9,378 nucleotides of DNA, from contig CAZAMT010000154.1 in NCBI GenBank assembly GCA_964486145.1, forward strand, positions 1 through 9,378, written 5' to 3'. Of the stretch, positions 7,831-9,378 are shown one piece after another (position 1 is the first letter of the stretch; each line of letters starts with the position of its first letter). The notes beneath the pieces are model-generated. The model was not told the DNA's origin. It did not search any database and saw only the letters and a program-made list of their open reading frames with translations. The position numbers were made by a program, and so were the translations under genes. This stretch comes from CAZAMT01 sp964486145. Lineage in GTDB: Bacteria > Bacteroidota > Bacteroidia > Bacteroidales > JAAAOM01.

Positions 7831-8205
7831 TTACTCTTTTTTCTTCTGTTTTTCCTGCTCCAAAATCTGCATAATATCTTCTATTTCTTTCAGGCTCAGG
7901 TTTTCTTTTCGTGTAAAAAAAGATACCAGTTGTTTGTATGAATTCTCAAAATATCCTGACACAAAGTTTTTCAGAAATTTTTGTGAGTATTCTTCCTTTG
8001 TTATTAATGGAAAATATTCATGCGTTTTGCCGTACGCAATATGATCCACAATTCCTTTTTTCTCAAGGATCCGCACAATGGTTGAAACCGTATTGTAAGC
8101 AGGCTTGGGCTCGGGCAATTGTTCAATAATATCTTTTACAAATGCTTTTTCCAAATCCCATAATACCTGCATGATTTCCTCTTCAGCTTTTGTTAAACTT
8201 TTCAT
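7831..8205 (-). CDS. blaI: BlaI/MecI/CopY-family transcriptional repressor
   Basis: At 124 residues this is the usual length of the family. The N-terminal winged helix covers about residues 1-75: LTKAEEEIMQVLWDLEKAFVKDIIEQL, then the recognition region AYNTVSTIVRILEKKGIV and the wing AYGKTHEYFPLITKEEY. The remaining C-terminal part (about 76-124, ending in a lysine-rich EQEKQKKKE) forms the dimerisation helices. These repressors bind dyad operators as dimers and are removed when their M56 partner is triggered. The start is ATG at 8205, and the M56-TonB gene follows after 26 bp, a classic regulator-sensor pair. Upstream lies a promoter covered by three matching dyads, so self-repression is very likely. 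The symbol reflects the family; the regulon need not include a beta-lactamase. Confidence 0.93.
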   Translation of the reverse strand: MKSLTKAEEEIMQVLWDLEKAFVKDIIEQLPEPKPAYNTVSTIVRILEKKGIVDHIAYGKTHEYFPLITKEEYSQKFLKNFVSGYFENSYKQLVSFFTRKENLSLKEIEDIMQILEQEKQKKKE

Positions 8206-8220
8206 TCAAACAGTATATTA

Positions 8221-8279
8221 ACTAATTTCTTAGTTCAAATGTAAAACTAATATTTTAGTTTTCAAACTAAATGTTTAGT
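8221..8279 (-). promoter_or_regulatory. Three tandem BlaI-type operators, ACTAA-N4-TTAGT
   Basis: Three dyads share the half-sites ACTAA and TTAGT with a 4-nt spacer: 8221-8234 (spacer TTTC), 8246-8259 (TATT) and 8266-8279 (ATGT). The last extends to a perfect AAACTAA/TTAGTTT. Centres are 25 and 20 bp apart. On the minus strand they sit upstream of and touching the -33 box, between the boxes, and over the expected transcription start, which is the arrangement expected for tight repression. The family link to the blaI start 16 bp away is an inference, but a strong one. Confidence 0.85.
8236..8266 (-). promoter_or_regulatory. Bacteroidota-type promoter for the blaI operon
   Basis: Reading the minus strand, TTTG (8266-8263) is followed after exactly 19 nt by TACATTTG (8243-8236). 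This is a full match to the Bacteroidota primary-sigma consensus TTTG / TAnnTTTG with normal spacing. The transcript would start near 8229-8231, giving a leader of about 25 nt before the blaI ATG at 8205. Confidence 0.85.
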
Positions 8280-8281
8280 TT

Positions 8282-8490
8282 TTTTTTATTTATGCGTTAT
8301 TTTTCCTCAACAAGGCCCACCTGTGCGCGATAGGAACATGAATACCCGGGAATTTAGTATAACCGAAAATAACTGCTGGGAGTTCAAAATATCGGCACAA
8401 GCATTGCAGACCGCTCTTATTCCAATATATTAGGGTCAGTACTATTCAAAAAAACCATTTAGTCTTTGTATCCAAGCAGATACATTGTCA
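8282..8490. other. Non-coding spacer upstream of the toxin-antitoxin remnant
   Basis: After a T-run there is no frame of useful length on either strand and no recognised family. The only structure I see is a 6-bp hairpin, TGTATC (8467-8472) with GATACA (8479-8484), 7 bp before the toxin remnant; it could be a relic operator for the toxin-antitoxin pair. Confidence 0.5.
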
Positions 8491-8601
8491 ATGTAGTTTA
8501 TTGAGAAAACATTTGAATTTGACAAATGGCTAAGAAAGCTAAAAGATTTTAAAGCCAGGGCGAAAATCTTGTCTAGCCTTCAGAATTTTGAAAAAAATTA
8601 A
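8491..8601 (+). pseudogene. Remnant of a RelE/ParE-family (HigB-like) toxin
   Basis: After ATG (8491-8493) and an immediate TAG (8494-8496) the frame reads FIEKTFEFDKWLRKLKDFKA and on through RAKILSSLQNFEKN to TAA at 8599-8601. IEKT-x-EFDKW-x-RKLKD-x-[KR]A[KR]AKI is the typical N-terminus of the 'addiction module killer protein' branch of RelE/ParE toxins, which are about 95-110 residues long and usually cleave mRNA on the ribosome. Only the first third is left, and the catalytic C-terminal strands are gone. The codon-2 TAG is one base from Tyr codons (TAT/TAC), which are common at this position. The fragment cannot be functional. It is followed 10 nt later by the matching antitoxin remnant, in the toxin-first order of higBA pairs. 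Confidence 0.8.
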
Positions 8602-8611
8602 ATAGTTAAAA

Positions 8612-8701
8612 ATGTAAACTTCAAAATTTGATATAGCGGATTATTTAAACAGCGAAGAAATCGGGTTCCAAAAGGCTTGTCAACATACGATATTGGGTTA
8701 A
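8612..8701 (+). pseudogene. Remnant of an HTH (HigA-like) antitoxin
   Basis: ATG (8612-8614) is followed by TAA (8615-8617) and then TSKFDIADYLNSEEI. This matches the conserved start of 'addiction module antidote' proteins (M-K-T-S-K-F-D-x-A-[DE]-Y-L-N-x-E-E), which are XRE-type DNA-binding partners of the toxin above. Codon 2 is Lys (AAA) in relatives, so one A-to-T change made the stop. After EEI the frame continues as unrelated residues (GFQKACQHTILG) and ends at TAA 8699-8701, so the helix-turn-helix is missing. Intact members are about 90-105 residues. The unit is dead as an antitoxin. Confidence 0.78.
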
Positions 8702-8803
8702 TTACAAATCGTTACTATTTCCAACATGATGTTTTTCAATCAATTTGTAAATCATCTCAAGGTTTTCCGGATAAACTCCAAAACGAACCTTATCAATATA
8801 TTT
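8702..8803 (-). other. Short unassigned open stretch, possibly a gene remnant
   Basis: On the minus strand, in the same frame as the HEPN remnant upstream but separated from it by three stops, about 33 codons read KYIDKVRFGVYPENLEMIYK followed by LIEKHHVGNSNDL and TAA at 8704-8702. The composition looks protein-like and could be the tail of a lost gene, but I recognise no family. An overlapping plus-strand frame (about 8632-8862) is also open, so one of the two is a shadow. The stretch 8602-8836 otherwise holds no intact gene. Confidence 0.2.
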
Positions 8804-8836
8804 TCACTACTGGCATCTTTCCGCAGCAGATGATAA

Positions 8837-9079
8837 TTACAAATGGACTTCTATTTCTTTAAGAAAATTTTCTACCTGCCCTATCAATAAGGCAATCACG
8901 GCATAAAAACATGAATAATATAATCGATTAATTACGGCATTCCATTTTTCACTATACCTCAGAATCAAGGCTTCCTCAAATGTTTCTTTTGCTCTATTAA
9001 ATCGATATTGCATGTATTCATCTTTGCTTTCCACCCAAATTGAGCGATTACGCTCAATCGACGAAGAAAATGTAAGCAT
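8837..9079 (-). pseudogene. Truncated HEPN-domain protein
   Basis: Up to 80 residues are read from ATG at 9079; an in-frame GTG at 9034 (VESKDEYMQYRF…) is the more natural start, since the extra N-terminus is encoded by an inverted-repeat sequence. The core KDEYMQYRFNRAKETFEEAL plus WNAVINRLYYSCFYAVIALL is the hallmark first half of a HEPN domain (PF05168 type): a helix with RA-x-E-x-x-x-EA, then A-[IV]-NRLYY-x-x-FYA-x-x-ALL. Such proteins usually have 110-140 residues and pair with MNT nucleotidyltransferases in toxin-antitoxin modules. Here the protein leaves the family pattern after ALLI (GQVENFLKEIEVHL) and stops, losing the C-terminal half where the R-x4-6-H ribonuclease motif would lie. 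No nucleotidyltransferase gene is seen nearby. It is most likely a decayed gene. Confidence 0.75.
9039..9058. repeat. Inverted repeat, 8-bp arms
   Basis: ATTGAGCG (9039-9046) pairs with CGCTCAAT (9051-9058) around ATTA. It lies at the 5' edge of the HEPN remnant and is the first of three adjacent inverted repeats. CGCTCAA recurs at 9163-9169. Confidence 0.7.
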
Positions 9080-9114
9080 TTCACGCCACCCATTCGGTGA
9101 AATGTAACATTTTC
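9066..9114. repeat. Two-part imperfect inverted repeat, 16 bp paired
   Basis: Outer arms GAAAATGT (9066-9073) and ACATTTTC (9107-9114) enclose inner arms CATTTCAC (9077-9084) and GTGAAATG (9097-9104), with a small internal loop (AAG against TA) and a 12-nt apical loop. The sequence is not explained by a coding function on either strand. Confidence 0.7.
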
Positions 9115-9122
9115 TATGTCGG

Positions 9123-9177
9123 GGTTAACCCTAAGTAAAGCGCTACTTCACTGTGTTCGTACCGCTCAACTTAGGTT
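9123..9177. repeat. Imperfect inverted repeat with GGTTAACC edge
   Basis: AACCCTAAGT (9127-9136) pairs with ACTTAGGTT (9169-9177) with one bulged C, and AGCG (9139-9142) pairs with CGCT (9163-9166) inside, leaving a loop of about 20 nt. The left side overlaps the palindrome GGTTAACC (9123-9130). The shape recalls folded recombination sites or small non-autonomous repeats, but the integron attC core sequences are not present. Confidence 0.6.
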
Positions 9178-9378
9178 CCATTGGTGTCATAATCTTATAC
9201 CCTCCATTTCAATTTTCTTATAAAGTGGCGAATAAATAAGTTTGTCATTCCAATAATTTTTTGAATATATGGGTTTGGTCTAAAAAGCCTTCAAACTGCT
9301 GATTTTTATTGTTTTCCCCCCTAACCTCTAATGTCGTTTAGTTAAGTAAAAAATATTATTCTTAATTGTTCGACGTTG
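9178..9378. other. AT-rich region without recognised genes
   Basis: No frame of useful length, RNA gene or clear promoter is visible on either strand up to the window end. A CCCCCC run lies at about 9316-9321. Confidence 0.5.

Noticed and set aside
8677..8862. 61-codon plus-strand frame starting with TTG between the antitoxin remnant and the HEPN remnant
   Set aside because: Non-ATG start, no recognisable domain, and it overlaps a more protein-like minus-strand stretch; not supported as a gene.
9121..9190. Integron attC site or tRNA-like element suggested by the folded repeat
   Set aside because: The attC core boxes (RYYYAAC / GTTRRRY) are not at the proper ends and no tRNA cloverleaf can be drawn.
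9318..9378. Insertion-sequence end near the right edge
   Set aside because: There is a C-run and a short TTAAG…CTTAA pairing, but no transposase and no matching end inside the window.
1..9378. CRISPR arrays, rRNA or tRNA genes
   Set aside because: No regularly spaced repeats and no cloverleaf or rRNA-like sequence seen on either strand.

Overview
The window looks like chromosomal DNA of a Bacteroidota bacterium, probably a polysaccharide-degrading Bacteroidales or Marinilabiliales relative, most likely from a draft or metagenomic assembly. The evidence is an AT-rich genome with A-rich rather than Shine-Dalgarno-like leaders, a Bacteroidota-type promoter (TTTG-N19-TACATTTG), a BlaI / M56-TonB regulatory pair, and a right-handed beta-helix protein of a carbohydrate-active type. 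TAA, TAG and TGA are all used as normal stops, so the standard bacterial code applies.

Layout. Positions 1-1266 (+) hold the 3' part of a beta-helix protein gene. It is broken by an in-frame TGA at 466-468, and its last ~24 codons look like the C-terminus of a GH29 alpha-L-fucosidase. Positions 1307-3540 (-) hold glutamine-hydrolysing asparagine synthetase asnB followed by a secreted DUF6265-type protein. Positions 3828-4577 (-) encode a sirtuin. Positions 4691-5047 (+) encode a small exported protein of unknown function, whose stop overlaps the convergent stop of an exported TPR protein (5040-6314, -).

Positions 6429-8205 (-) carry a BlaI-type repressor followed by a membrane M56 metallopeptidase with a C-terminal TonB domain. 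The second gene is split by a 100-N gap flanked by an exact 55-bp duplication. Removing the gap and one repeat copy restores an uninterrupted 406-codon frame, so the split is an assembly artefact. Upstream of blaI is the clearest regulatory region in the window: a full Bacteroidota promoter with three ACTAA-N4-TTAGT dyads, one upstream of or overlapping the -33 box, one between the boxes and one over the expected start site. The likely circuit is BlaI repressing its own operon, and possibly the TPR gene downstream, with the M56-TonB protein as the membrane sensor that relieves repression.

Positions 8282-9378 contain no intact gene. They hold remnants of a HigBA-like toxin-antitoxin pair (both partners have a stop at codon 2 and both are truncated), a truncated HEPN-domain protein on the other strand, and a cluster of three inverted repeats at 9039-9177. 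This is best read as a decayed accessory or toxin-antitoxin islet. I did not find a convincing new biological system. The most informative items are the blaI operator array, the fucosidase-tailed beta-helix gene, the doubly inactivated toxin-antitoxin pair and the structured repeat cluster.
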